44,778 nt of DNA from the NCBI GenBank assembly GCA_027451305.1, contig DAIDJQ010000039.1:1-44778 (forward strand), read 5' to 3'. The position numbers and the translations under genes are program-made. The notes beneath the pieces were generated by a model. The model did not search any database and was not told the DNA's origin. It saw only the letters and a program-made list of their open reading frames with translations. Numbering within the stretch: the first letter of the stretch is position 1; every line of letters starts with the position of its first letter. The DNA comes from Cellulomonas sp. (GTDB lineage: Bacteria > Actinomycetota > Actinomycetes > Actinomycetales > Cellulomonadaceae). Positions 14,822-23,804 of the stretch are shown piece after piece.

Positions 14822-15046
14822 TCAGATCGTGCCGAAGCCGACCCGCGGACGGGACTCCGCGCCGATCTCCACGTAGCCGATGCTCGCCGTCGGGACGATG
14901 ATCCGGCGGCCCTTGCTGTCCACCAGCTCGAGCGCGGCCTTGCCGGCGAGGGCTGCGGCGACGGCGGCTGCGACGTCGTCCGACGTCTGGTCGGACTCGA
15001 GCGTGATCTCCCGCGGCAGGTTCTGCACGCCGATCGTGATGTCCAC
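14822..15046 (-). CDS. DUF3107 small protein
   Basis: A 74-residue protein of unknown function (the Rv3208A/TB9.4 type). It starts MDITIGVQNLPREITLES, has the Ala-rich helix DDVAAAVAAALAGK, then LVDSKGRRIIVPTASIGYVEIG and a conserved GFGTI C-terminus. GTG 15046 was selected because GGAGG lies just upstream with good spacing; the open frame upstream codes for nothing family-like. It is downstream of, and on the same strand as, the TetR gene (110-base gap), so it may share its transcript. Confidence 0.88.
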   Translation of the reverse strand: MDITIGVQNLPREITLESDQTSDDVAAAVAAALAGKAALELVDSKGRRIIVPTASIGYVEIGAESRPRVGFGTI

Positions 15047-15155
15047 CGTTCCTCCTTCTGTCCGGTGCGGCCGGGCCCGCGCGCCGGGCGCACGACGGCG
15101 TCCGACGAGCCCTGGCGGCCTCCCGCGGCGCTGCTCGCGCCACCTGCGGTCGATC

Positions 15156-15905
15156 CTAGGTGGTGGCAGACGTGGTGCCCGGTGCGCTGACCGCGCTCGT
15201 GCCGGTGCCCGCACCCGGGGCCGTGCGGGGCAGGTCCGGGATCAGGCCGGCGACCCCGGCCCAGGCCAGGCGGGACACGAGCTCGGCCGTCGCCTCGGCG
15301 GTCAGCGCGCCGGCGTGCCGCAGCCGGTGCACCGCGGCGCCCTGGGCCATGGTGACCAGCGCGATGGAGACGGTCGCGGCCTCGGCCGCGTCGAGCCGCG
15401 CCACCTGCTGCAGGACCGCCGCGAGCCGGGTGCCCGCGGAGACGGACGCGTGCTCCACCCGCACCCGCACGTCCGGGTCACGGGTGACGTCCGACTCGAA
15501 GAGCAGGCTCGACGCCTCTCCCGCTACCTCCACGAAGGTGAGGTAGGCCCTCACGATGGCGGCCACCACGTCGCGTCCGTCCGTGACGCTCCCGTCCTGC
15601 ACCGGCTGGAGGGCCAGGTCGACGGTGGTCAGCAGGTCCTGGCCGCAGGCGTCGACCACGGCGAGGTACAGGTCCAGCTTGGACGGGAAGTGCCGGTAGA
15701 GCACCGGCTTGCTGACCTCGGCACGGTCGGCGATGTCGTCCATCGAGACGTGGTGGTAGCCCTCCGTGGCGAACAGCCGCTGCGCGATGGCGAGGAGCTG
15801 GTCGCGGCGCTCGTCGCGGCGCATCCGGGGGCCCGTGCCGCGGGACCCGGCCGGTGCCGGTTCGGCGGCGACCGGGTCCCCGCCTGCCGGCGGGACGGCG
15901 CTCAT
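15156..15905 (-). CDS. TetR/AcrR-family transcriptional regulator
   Basis: A 249-residue one-component repressor. The N-terminal 27 residues are disordered; the HTH runs about 30-75 (RRDQLLAIAQRLFATEGYHHVSMDDIADRAEVSKPVLYRHFPSKLDLYLAVV is the recognisable stretch, with VSKPVLYRHF as recognition helix). The ligand-binding helical domain follows and a Thr/Ser/Ala tail ends the protein. ATG 15905 is six bases after TACCAT, indicating a leaderless mRNA. It is divergent from adnA and upstream of DUF3107, an arrangement that from memory matches Rv3208 in mycobacteria. Ligand and target are unknown; no convincing palindromic operator was found in the intergenic gap. Confidence 0.88.
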   Translation of the reverse strand: MSAVPPAGGDPVAAEPAPAGSRGTGPRMRRDERRDQLLAIAQRLFATEGYHHVSMDDIADRAEVSKPVLYRHFPSKLDLYLAVVDACGQDLLTTVDLALQPVQDGSVTDGRDVVAAIVRAYLTFVEVAGEASSLLFESDVTRDPDVRVRVEHASVSAGTRLAAVLQQVARLDAAEAATVSIALVTMAQGAAVHRLRHAGALTAEATAELVSRLAWAGVAGLIPDLPRTAPGAGTGTSAVSAPGTTSATT

Positions 15906-15911
15906 CCGGCG

Positions 15912-15917
15912 ATGGTA
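15912..15917 (-). promoter_or_regulatory. Putative leaderless -10 element of the TetR gene
   Basis: TACCAT on the minus strand ends six bases before the ATG at 15905. Confidence 0.5.
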
Positions 15918-16054
15918 GCCAGGGCCGGGCGGTGGCACCGGTTCGGGGGCGGGTGATCACTGCGTGTCCGCGGTGCGGCGAGCGCGCCAGGGCCGTCGGG
16001 GCTCGGCGGCGGGCCGCGGGCACGGTGTCGGTGGGCCGTGGTGGGATCAGCGCC

Positions 16055-19000
16055 GTGCCCACCCGTTCGTCCACCCCGTCGTCGGACCGTCCGCTGCCCG
16101 GCCGTCCGCTGCCCGGCCGTGAGCGGCGGGGGCGGACCGGCGTGGGTGGCGGTGCGGCGGGGGTGCTGGCGCGGCCCGCCCTGGCCGACGCACCCGTGGT
16201 CGGCCCGGGCTCGCGGGTGGCGCTCGACGACGCGCAACGTGCGGCGGTGCAGGCCGTCGTCGGCGGCGAGCGGGCTCTGCTGGTGGTCGGCGCACCGGGC
16301 ACGGGCAAGACGACGGTCGCCCTCGAGGCGGTGGTGGCGGCGGCTGAAGCCGGTCTGCCGCCGGACGACGTGCTGGTGATGGCCGCCAGCCGTCGGCTCG
16401 CCGGTGACCTGCGGGACCGCCTCGCGGCGCGCTGGCCGCACACGGCCGGCCGGCCACTCGTGCAGACGCCGGCCGCGGTGGCGTTCGCCGTGCTGCGGGC
16501 CCGCGCGAGCGCGCTCGGCGAACCGCCGCCGGCCCTCGTCTCGGGTGCCGAGCAGGACCTGGTGCTGGCCGAGCTGTTGGCCGGGCACGCGGCTGGCGAC
16601 GGCGCGCAGGTCGTGTGGCCGCCGGACGTGCCGGCCGAGGCTCTCGGCAGACGGGCGTTCCGGGACGAGCTGCGTGACCTGCTGATGCGGGCGGCCGAGC
16701 GTGGGCTCGCACCGGCGGATCTCGCGGCGCTCGGCCGGCGGCACGGGCGTCCGGCCTGGGGTGCCGCTGCGCAGGTGTACGAGGAGTACCTCGCGGTGAT
16801 GGCGCTGCGCACCGGTACACCGGACGTCGGGGTGCGCGTCGACCCCGCCGTGGTGGTGGACGAGGCGGTGCAGGCCCTGCAGCAGTGGGACGCCGAGGTG
16901 CCGCGGATCCCGAGGCCGCGGTGGCGGCTGGTCGTCGTCGACGACCATCAGGAGTCCACCGCGGCCACGGCCCGGCTGCTGCGCGTGCTGGCCGACGACG
17001 GTGCCCGGCTGCTGCTGCTCGGCGACCCGGACGCGGCCGTGCAGACGTTCCGAGGGGCCGACCCGGCCCTGGTGGCACGGGCGGCGGTGACCGGCGACGG
17101 ACCGGGTGAGCTCGGAGCCCGTGCCATGGTGCTCACGACGGCGTGGCGACAGGGGTCGGAGCTGCGCGCCGCGACGTCGAGGATCGCGGAACGGGTGGGC
17201 ACGGTAGGCGTCGCGCAGCACCGACGCGCGGCCGTGCCGGCGGGAGCGTCGCCCGGGCTCGTGCGCGCGGCCGTGGTGCCGAGCGAGGCGCAGGAGGCGG
17301 CGCTGGTGGCGCACCTGCTGCGGGCGGCGCGGCTCGAGGACGGCGTGGGATGGGACCGGATGGCGGTGCTCGCCCGCTCCGGCGACGGTGTGACGCGTCT
17401 GCGCCGGGCGCTCGCAGCCGCCGGCGTGCCCGTCAGCGTCCTCGGGTCGCAGGTGGCGCTCCGCGACGAGCCGGCGGTCCGCCCGCTGCTGGACGCCATG
17501 GGGGTCGCGACCGGCGTGGTCCCGCTCGACGCGTCGCTGGCGGCTCGGCTCGTGTGCTCCCCGTTGATCGGCCTGGACGCGGTCGGGCTGCGCCGCGTGC
17601 GGCGAGCGCTGCGGGCGGCCGAGCTCGCCGGTGGCGGCGGGCGGAGCAGCGATGCGCTGCTGGTCGAGGCCGTCAGCGAGCCGGGCGTGGCGGCGGGGCT
17701 GCCGGCGCTCGCAGCGGCTCCCGTCCGTCGGATGGCGGCGCTGCTGGCTGCGGGGCGGGCGGCGGTCCAGAGCCCGGGCGCGGACGCGCAGGGTGTGCTC
17801 TGGGCTGTCTGGGATGCGGCCCACGTCGCCGAGGCGTGGCGGCGCAACGCGCTCGCCGGTGGTCCCGGCGGTCAGCGGGCGGACCGGGACCTGGACGCGG
17901 TGCTGGCGTTGTCCCGGGCGGCCGAGACATTCGTCGACCGCAACCCCCAGGCGCCGCCGGGTGCCTTCGTCACGTGGGTGGACGCCCAGGACCTGCCGGC
18001 GGACTCGCTCGCGGCGCGGGCGCGGCGCGAGGCGGTCAGCGTGCTGACGCCGGCCGGTGCCGCCGGCCACGAGTGGGACGTCGTGGCGGTCACCGGCGTG
18101 CAGGACGGTGCGTGGCCGGACCTGCGGCTGCGGGACAGCGTGCTCGGTGCCACGACCCTGGTGGACCTCCTCGACGGCCGCGCCGCAGCGGGTGACGGGG
18201 CCAACGACCCGGCCGCCGCACGTGCCGCGGTGCTGGCCGACGAGCTGCGCTCGTTCACGGTTGCATGCTCCCGGGCTCGGCGGCAGCTGCTGGTCACCGC
18301 GGTCGCCGACACGGACCAGCAGCCGTCGCCGTTCCTCGACCTGGTGCAACCTCCCGCCTCGGAGGACGGTGCCGAACGCCGCACCACCGCGCCGGCCCCG
18401 CTCGACCTGCGGGGCCTGGTCGCCTCGCTGCGGGCGCGGCTGGTGACGTCGGCCGCGGCCGGGCGGACCGATGCCGCGGCCGCCGCCACGCTCGCCCGGC
18501 TCGCAGCCGCCGGCGTGGAGGGCGCGGACCCGGACGAGTGGTCGGGCCTCGCGGATCCGTCCTCCGACGTGCCGCTGTGGACGGACGCCGAGCGGGTGCC
18601 GGTGTCTCCCTCGCGGATCGAGGCCGCGCAGCGGTGCACGTTGCGCTGGGCGCTCGAGGCAGCGGGCGGCACCCCCGCCGACTCCGGGCAGCAGACGCTG
18701 GGCACCCTGGTGCACGCGATCGCGCAGGAGCTGCCGACCGGCACCCGCGCGGAGCTGATGGCGGCGCTCGACCGTCGCTGGGACCAGCTCGGGCTGGGTG
18801 ACGGCTGGCCGGCACGGGCGACCCGACGGCGCGCGGAGCAGATGGTCGAGCGGCTGGCCGGCTACCTGCAGTCCGCGGGTGAGCCGGTGCTCGTCGAGGG
18901 TCAGTTCACGCTCACCACCGACCGAGCCGTCGTCCGGGGCAAGGCCGACCGGGTCGAGCGTGCAGCCGAGGGTGCCGTGCGGGTGATCGACCTGAAGACG

Positions 19001-19345
19001 GGGAGCACGCCGACCCCGCAGAGCGAGGTCGCGACCAACCCGCAGCTCGGCGCCTACCAGCTCGCGGTCGAGGCCGGCGCCTTCGAGCAGCTTCCGCCAG
19101 GCACGTCGAGCGCCGATGCCCGGCTGGTGTACGTCGGCAGCGGGAAGAAGGCGGCGGAGCGGGTCCAGGAGCCGATCGGCCGGGAGGATGACGGGCCGAG
19201 CTGGGCGCGGGCCATGATCGACGAGGTCGCAGGGGCGATGGCCGCGGCGGCGTTCCCCGCCACCCACAACTCGATGTGCGACCGGTGCCCGGTGCGCCGC
19301 TCGTGCCCGCTGCGCGCCGAGGGGCAGCAGGTGGTGGGGGCATGA
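16055..19345 (+). CDS. adnA: AdnA-type motor-nuclease subunit (UvrD-like helicase with RecB-like Fe-S nuclease)
   Basis: Subunit of the AdnAB complex that resects DNA double-strand breaks. About 1096 residues: Walker A GAPGTGKTTV (about 79-88), a degenerate Walker B VVVDDHQE (about 292) in place of DEYQD, HEWDVVAVTGVQDG (motif V region, about 670), ACSRARRQL (motif VI), then a C-terminal PD-(D/E)XK nuclease with GKADRVER, VIDLKTG (about 976) and NPQLGAYQLAV. Four cysteines (QRCTLRW about 860; CDRCPVRRSC about 1074-1083) suit an AddB-like [4Fe-4S] clamp. The altered Walker B agrees with the idea that the AdnA motor is the weaker of the pair. The start is uncertain: GTG 16055 lacks a good Shine-Dalgarno and upstream GTGs exist. 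The stop overlaps adnB (ATGA). Confidence 0.87.
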   Translation: MPTRSSTPSSDRPLPGRPLPGRERRGRTGVGGGAAGVLARPALADAPVVGPGSRVALDDAQRAAVQAVVGGERALLVVGAPGTGKTTVALEAVVAAAEAGLPPDDVLVMAASRRLAGDLRDRLAARWPHTAGRPLVQTPAAVAFAVLRARASALGEPPPALVSGAEQDLVLAELLAGHAAGDGAQVVWPPDVPAEALGRRAFRDELRDLLMRAAERGLAPADLAALGRRHGRPAWGAAAQVYEEYLAVMALRTGTPDVGVRVDPAVVVDEAVQALQQWDAEVPRIPRPRWRLVVVDDHQESTAATARLLRVLADDGARLLLLGDPDAAVQTFRGADPALVARAAVTGDGPGELGARAMVLTTAWRQGSELRAATSRIAERVGTVGVAQHRRAAVPAGASPGLVRAAVVPSEAQEAALVAHLLRAARLEDGVGWDRMAVLARSGDGVTRLRRALAAAGVPVSVLGSQVALRDEPAVRPLLDAMGVATGVVPLDASLAARLVCSPLIGLDAVGLRRVRRALRAAELAGGGGRSSDALLVEAVSEPGVAAGLPALAAAPVRRMAALLAAGRAAVQSPGADAQGVLWAVWDAAHVAEAWRRNALAGGPGGQRADRDLDAVLALSRAAETFVDRNPQAPPGAFVTWVDAQDLPADSLAARARREAVSVLTPAGAAGHEWDVVAVTGVQDGAWPDLRLRDSVLGATTLVDLLDGRAAAGDGANDPAAARAAVLADELRSFTVACSRARRQLLVTAVADTDQQPSPFLDLVQPPASEDGAERRTTAPAPLDLRGLVASLRARLVTSAAAGRTDAAAAATLARLAAAGVEGADPDEWSGLADPSSDVPLWTDAERVPVSPSRIEAAQRCTLRWALEAAGGTPADSGQQTLGTLVHAIAQELPTGTRAELMAALDRRWDQLGLGDGWPARATRRRAEQMVERLAGYLQSAGEPVLVEGQFTLTTDRAVVRGKADRVERAAEGAVRVIDLKTGSTPTPQSEVATNPQLGAYQLAVEAGAFEQLPPGTSSADARLVYVGSGKKAAERVQEPIGREDDGPSWARAMIDEVAGAMAAAAFPATHNSMCDRCPVRRSCPLRAEGQQVVGA

Positions 19346-22300
19346 GTCGCCTGTCCGCGCTGCAGATCGCCCAGCTGCTGCGCAAGGAGGCTCCGACACC
19401 GGAGCAGCAGCGGGTCATCGAGTCACCGCTCCGACCGGCTCTCGTGGTCGCCGGCGCGGGCTCGGGCAAGACCGAGACGATGGCCGCCCGCGTCGTCTGG
19501 CTGCTGGCCAACGGCATGGTCGCGCCGGAGCAGGTGCTGGGCCTGACGTTCACCCGCAAGGCCGCCGGGGAGCTCGAGGAGCGGGTTCGCCTCCGGCTGC
19601 GGGCACTGGTCCGCAACGCCCGTGCCGAGCGGGTCGTGCTGCCGGGCGCCGAGGTGCTCGGGCTGCACGACCCGGACGACCCTCTGGGTGCGCTCAGCCG
19701 GCCGACGGTCTCCACGTATCACGCGTACGCGGCCCGGCTCGTCGGCGAGCACGCCCTCCGCCTCGGGCTCGAGCCGGGGGCGCGGCTGCTCGGCGAGGCC
19801 GCGCAGTGGCAGCTCGCTGCGGATGTCGTCGAGTCCTGGACGGGCGACCTGGACACGGACAAGGCGACGTCCACGGTGGTCGACGCCGTTCTCGCCCTCT
19901 CCGGGGCGCTCGACGAGCACCTGCTGACCGTCGATGACGCCCGAGCGGGGATCGAGCGCATCCTGGACGGGCTGCTCTCGACACCGGCGGGCGAACCCGC
20001 GAAGCCGGCGCGCGCGGAAGTGCGGACCCTGATCGGCTCGCTGCAGGAGCGGCTCCGGCTGCTCGACGTGGTGGCTGCCTACCGGGCGCGCAAGCGGGCC
20101 GGCGACGTGATCGACTTCGGCGACCAGGTGGCGCTCGCCGCCAGGCTGGCGCAGGAGGTGCCCGCCGTCGCGGCCGGCGAGCGTGACCGGTTCCGGGTGG
20201 TGCTCCTCGACGAGTACCAGGACACCTCCCACGCCCAGCTCGAGCTGCTGCGCGCGCTCTTCGGCGCCGGGCACCCGGTGATGGCGGTCGGCGACCCGCA
20301 CCAGTCGATCTACGGCTGGCGTGGCGCGAGTGCGGGTGGCCTGGAGCGGTTCCCGGTCTCGTTCCCGGTGGTGGACGACGTCGGCGACCGGCGCCCCGCC
20401 GACCTCCACCAACTCTCGACGTCGTGGCGCAACGACCAGCGCATCCTCGACGCAGCCAACCTGGTGGCGGAACCGCTGCGGGCTGCGGCCGCGCGCCGCA
20501 CGAACCCCGTGGACGTCCCGGTGCTCGTCGCGCGGCCCGGCGCCGGAGCCGGGCAGGTGGCCGCGCAGATGTGCGCGACGGTCGAGGAGGAAGCGGCAGC
20601 CGTCGCGCGGTTCGTCGCGGAACGGTGGCGGGCCGCAGGTCCCGGCCAGCCACGCGTGAGCGCTGCCGTGCTGTGCCGAAAGCGGTCCCAGTTCGAGGTG
20701 CTCGCGCCCGCGTTGCGGTTGGCCGGGCTCCCGGTCGAGGTCGTCGGGCTGGGCGGCCTGCTCTCCACCCCCGAGGTGGTCGACCTGGTCGCGGCGCTGC
20801 AGGCGGCGCACGACCCGTCGCGCGGCGACGCGCTGATGCGGCTGCTGACAGGTGCGCGGACGCGGCTCGGCGCGGCGGACCTGCACGCTCTCGCGGCGTG
20901 GGCGCGCGAGCTGGCAGGACGGGGTCCCGGTGGTTCGAGGCCGGCCGACGAGCCGGCTCCCGAGCACGACGTCGTCGACGAGCGCAGCATCGTCGACGCC
21001 CTGGACGACCTGCCCGCACCGGGCTGGCGGAGCCGTGACGGCCGTTCCCTCGGCGACGCCGCCCGGCGCCGGCTGACGCACCTGGCGGGGGTGCTGCGCG
21101 AGGTCCGACGCCACACCTACCTGCCGCTGCCCGAGCTGGTCGCCGAGACCGAGCGACTGCTCGGCCTGGACATCGAGGTGGCGTCCCGTCCCGGGTTCGC
21201 ACCGGCACGGGCACGGGTCCACCTGGACTCCTTCGCGGGCGTGGCGGCGGAGTTCTCCCGGTCGGCGGAGCTGCCGACGCTCGGCGGGTTCCTGGCGTGG
21301 CTGGACGCGGCCGACGTCCGGGAGGACGGCCTCGAGCTCCCGGTGACGGAGCCGGACCCGGACGCCGTGCAGCTGATCACCGTGCACGCCGCGAAGGGGC
21401 TGGAGTGGGACGTGGTCGCCGTGCCCGGGCTGGTGGACGGGGTGCTGCCGGTGCTGACCAGCGGGGCGGACGGTCCGACGAGCTCCGGCTGGCTCACCGG
21501 CCTGGGTGCCCTCCCGTACCCGCTCCGCGGGGATCGTGACGACCTGCCCGTGCTGCGGTACGCAGGTGCCGTCAGCCCGCAGGACCTGGACCGCCGCCGG
21601 CAGCAGTTCCGCCTCGACGCGGGACGGCACGAGCTGGCCGAGGAGCGCCGCCTCGCTTACGTCGCGCTGACGCGCGCGCGCACGGACCTCCTGCTGACGG
21701 GCGCGTGGTGGGGCACCGCCTCCCGGGCCCGGGCGATCTCGCCGTTCCTCGCCGAGCTGGTCGAGGCGGGCGCCGTCTCCGACCTCGGGTGGGATGCGCC
21801 ACCGGTCGCGGGGACGACGAACCCGCGGGACGACGAGACGGTCAGCGCCCTGTGGCCCGCCGACCCGTTCGGGCCGGGCGACGACGGGCAGCGGCGGACC
21901 GCGCTCGAACAGGCGGCGAGGGCCGTCCGCGCCGCAGGCCTGACCGCATCGGCGGGGTCGGCGGGGTCGGTCGGGGCGACAGGGGCGGCCGTGGCGGCGG
22001 AGTGGGACGTGCTTGCTGACCGGCTGCTGGACGAGCGTGCGGCAGCCTCTGCTCCGGACGGGCCGGTGGAGCTGCCGTCCCACCTCTCGGCGTCGGCGGT
22101 GGTGCGACTCGATGCCGATCCGGGCCGGTTCGCCGCAGAGCTGCGCCGGCCGGTGCCGCAGGCGCCGGCACCCCAGGCACGCCGCGGCACGGCCTTCCAC
22201 GCCTGGGTCGAGGGCTGGTTCGGAGCAGCGGCTCTCGTCGACCTCGACCTGCTGCCGGGGGCGGACGACGACTCGATCGCGGTCGACGCCGACCTCGCGG

Positions 22301-22683
22301 AGCTGCGTGCGGCGTTCCTGCGGACACCGTGGGCCCACCGCACCCCGCGTGCGGTCGAGGTGGACGTGCAGACGTCGGTGGACGGGTACGTGCTGCGCAG
22401 CCGCATCGATGCGGTCTTCCCCGACCCGGACGCCCTCGACGACCCGCAGGCCGTCGTCGTCGTGGACTGGAAGACCGGCGCGCCGCCGGCCGACCCGGCC
22501 GACCGCGCCCATCGCGAGCTCCAGCTGGCGGTGTACCGGCTGGCGTGGTCACGGTGGACGGGTACGCCGCTGGAGTCGGTGCGGGCCGCCTTCTGCTACG
22601 TCGGGGCCGAGGAGACGGTCTGGCCCGAGCGGCTGCTCGACGAGGACGAGATCGCCGCGCTGCTGCGGCGGGCGACGGTGTGA
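19342..22683 (+). CDS. adnB: AdnB-type motor-nuclease subunit
   Basis: Lead translocating subunit of AdnAB. 1113 residues: Walker A GAGSGKTETMAARV (about 37-50), LTFTRKAAGELEER (motif Ia), VIDFGDQVALA, an intact Walker B LLDEYQDTSHAQLELL (about 287), GDPHQSIYGWRGAS (motif III), TSWRND (motif IV), VHAAKGLEWDVVAVPGL (motif V), VALTRAR (motif VI), an Ala/Gly/Ser linker near 870, then a RecB-like nuclease with GTAFHAWVE, RSRIDAVF, VVVDWKTG (about 1039) and ELQLAVYRLAW. There are no clustered cysteines in the nuclease domain, unlike AdnA. The ATG overlaps the adnA stop, so the two are translated together and presumably made in equal amounts. It ends 28 bases before the convergent kinase gene. Confidence 0.9.
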   Translation: MSRLSALQIAQLLRKEAPTPEQQRVIESPLRPALVVAGAGSGKTETMAARVVWLLANGMVAPEQVLGLTFTRKAAGELEERVRLRLRALVRNARAERVVLPGAEVLGLHDPDDPLGALSRPTVSTYHAYAARLVGEHALRLGLEPGARLLGEAAQWQLAADVVESWTGDLDTDKATSTVVDAVLALSGALDEHLLTVDDARAGIERILDGLLSTPAGEPAKPARAEVRTLIGSLQERLRLLDVVAAYRARKRAGDVIDFGDQVALAARLAQEVPAVAAGERDRFRVVLLDEYQDTSHAQLELLRALFGAGHPVMAVGDPHQSIYGWRGASAGGLERFPVSFPVVDDVGDRRPADLHQLSTSWRNDQRILDAANLVAEPLRAAAARRTNPVDVPVLVARPGAGAGQVAAQMCATVEEEAAAVARFVAERWRAAGPGQPRVSAAVLCRKRSQFEVLAPALRLAGLPVEVVGLGGLLSTPEVVDLVAALQAAHDPSRGDALMRLLTGARTRLGAADLHALAAWARELAGRGPGGSRPADEPAPEHDVVDERSIVDALDDLPAPGWRSRDGRSLGDAARRRLTHLAGVLREVRRHTYLPLPELVAETERLLGLDIEVASRPGFAPARARVHLDSFAGVAAEFSRSAELPTLGGFLAWLDAADVREDGLELPVTEPDPDAVQLITVHAAKGLEWDVVAVPGLVDGVLPVLTSGADGPTSSGWLTGLGALPYPLRGDRDDLPVLRYAGAVSPQDLDRRRQQFRLDAGRHELAEERRLAYVALTRARTDLLLTGAWWGTASRARAISPFLAELVEAGAVSDLGWDAPPVAGTTNPRDDETVSALWPADPFGPGDDGQRRTALEQAARAVRAAGLTASAGSAGSVGATGAAVAAEWDVLADRLLDERAAASAPDGPVELPSHLSASAVVRLDADPGRFAAELRRPVPQAPAPQARRGTAFHAWVEGWFGAAALVDLDLLPGADDDSIAVDADLAELRAAFLRTPWAHRTPRAVEVDVQTSVDGYVLRSRIDAVFPDPDALDDPQAVVVVDWKTGAPPADPADRAHRELQLAVYRLAWSRWTGTPLESVRAAFCYVGAEETVWPERLLDEDEIAALLRRATV

Positions 22684-22699
22684 CCTGCGCGGACGCAGG
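22684..22699. terminator. Hairpin between adnB and the convergent kinase
   Basis: CCTGCG-CGGA-CGCAGG forms a perfect 6-bp stem immediately after the adnB stop. It is short and lacks a U-run. Confidence 0.4.
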
Positions 22700-22711
22700 C
22701 TCGCGCGACGG

Positions 22712-23650
22712 TCAGACAGCCTCGGCGGCCGACTCCTCGGCGAGCACGTGCTGCTCGAGGTCTGCCAGCATTGCCACCGCGTCGGCCACAACCTCCTCGT
22801 CCCCCGAACGGACGCCGAGCAGGAGCCACCTCGCCAGCGCGAGCTCCCCGGCGAGCAGCGCGCGCTCGGCCAGGTGCGGGTCCGTCAGCTCGGTTCGGCG
22901 CAGCTGGTACGCCTCGAGGATCGAGTCGACGGCGTCCTGCGGCGCCGCGACGAGGAGCCAGGCGAGGTCGTCGGCGGGGTCGGCCACCATCGCCTCGCCC
23001 CAGTCGAGCACGCCGCTCACGTCGTCGTCCGACACCAGCACGTGCTCGCTGGTCAGGTCGCCGTGGACCACCGTGGGGCGGAACCGCCACAGCGACACGT
23101 CCTCGAGCCTGGCCTCCCACCGGCGCAGCAGGCTGGCCGGCACCTTGCCGGTGCGTGCCGCCTCGTCGACCTCGGCCTGGCGGCGTTCCCGGTACGCGGG
23201 TGCCTCGTACACCGGCATGCCCGCGTTCTCCACCACGCTCGTCGGCAGCTCGTGCAACGCACCGATGGCCCGGCCCAACGACGCCGCGAGGCCGGGTCCG
23301 GGACGAAGCGACTCGAGCCGCAGCGGATGGCCCTTGACCAGGGGGTGCACGCAGGCGCGGCCACCCTCGGGCAGGTGGGTGAAGCCGGCCGGACGAGGTA
23401 CGTCGAAGGGCAGCGCGCCCGCGTCGACCTCGGCGCCGAGACGCTCCAGCAGCGCGACCTCCGCCTCGAGGGCTGCGCCCGCGACGGCCCCGACAGGGGA
23501 CCGGACCACCCAGCGCCGCGACTGCGAGTCGATGACGAGCGCGACGTCGAACTCCGAGCCGCCGTTCAGCGACCGACGCACGTCGACCGCGTCGAGACCG
23601 GGCACCGCCACGGTGGCGAGGGCAGCGAGGGCGAGGGGCGAGCGTGACAC
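22712..23650 (-). CDS. Aminoglycoside/macrolide-phosphotransferase-like kinase
   Basis: A 312-residue APH-fold small-molecule kinase. Visible parts: an N-lobe with RRWVVRSP and EAEVALLERLG, the hinge near VHPLVKGHPL, ALHELP, the catalytic loop VVHGDLTSEHVLV (about 195-207) and the metal-binding VLDWGEA (about 214-220), then LAWLLVA. The usual HGDLxxxN carries His in place of Asn, which I remember from macrolide 2'-phosphotransferases. The substrate is unknown; such chromosomal copies may be metabolic kinases rather than resistance genes. GTG 23650 is preceded by TAGTCT at six bases, so the mRNA is probably leaderless. It lies between adnB and nudC, where mycobacteria carry a Trk-like gene, and about 4 kb from whiB7. 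Confidence 0.82.
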   Translation of the reverse strand: MSRSPLALAALATVAVPGLDAVDVRRSLNGGSEFDVALVIDSQSRRWVVRSPVGAVAGAALEAEVALLERLGAEVDAGALPFDVPRPAGFTHLPEGGRACVHPLVKGHPLRLESLRPGPGLAASLGRAIGALHELPTSVVENAGMPVYEAPAYRERRQAEVDEAARTGKVPASLLRRWEARLEDVSLWRFRPTVVHGDLTSEHVLVSDDDVSGVLDWGEAMVADPADDLAWLLVAAPQDAVDSILEAYQLRRTELTDPHLAERALLAGELALARWLLLGVRSGDEEVVADAVAMLADLEQHVLAEESAAEAV

Positions 23651-23656
23651 GGAGCC

Positions 23657-23662
23657 AGACTA
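23657..23662 (-). promoter_or_regulatory. Putative leaderless -10 element of the kinase gene
   Basis: TAGTCT on the minus strand ends six bases before the GTG at 23650. Confidence 0.5.
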
Positions 23663-23792
23663 GGTCCGGTTCGTGGCGGTCCCGGGCGGCGCGTGCGGCG
23701 TGTCCGGCGGCCGCTGCGGTCGGCCGCGAGCCGGCCGCGAGCCGGCGGCGAGCCGGCGGCAGACGGGAGCCGGCCTCAGGTCGTGCGCCGCG

Positions 23793-23798
23793 TACGGT
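23793..23798 (+). promoter_or_regulatory. Putative leaderless -10 element of nudC
   Basis: TACGGT lies six bases before the ATG at 23805, with no Shine-Dalgarno. Confidence 0.5.
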
Positions 23799-23804
23799 CG
23801 AGCC

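Noticed and set aside
15952..15959. GTGATCAC palindrome between TetR and adnA as an operator
   Set aside because: Eight bases only and no repeat; too common to support an operator call.
15902..19399. Very long minus-strand open frame antisense to adnA (also long ones antisense to adnB and UPF0182)
   Set aside because: Arg/His/Pro/Gly-rich translation without family motifs; open only because G/C-rich third positions remove stop codons. The sense strand carries intact helicase motifs.
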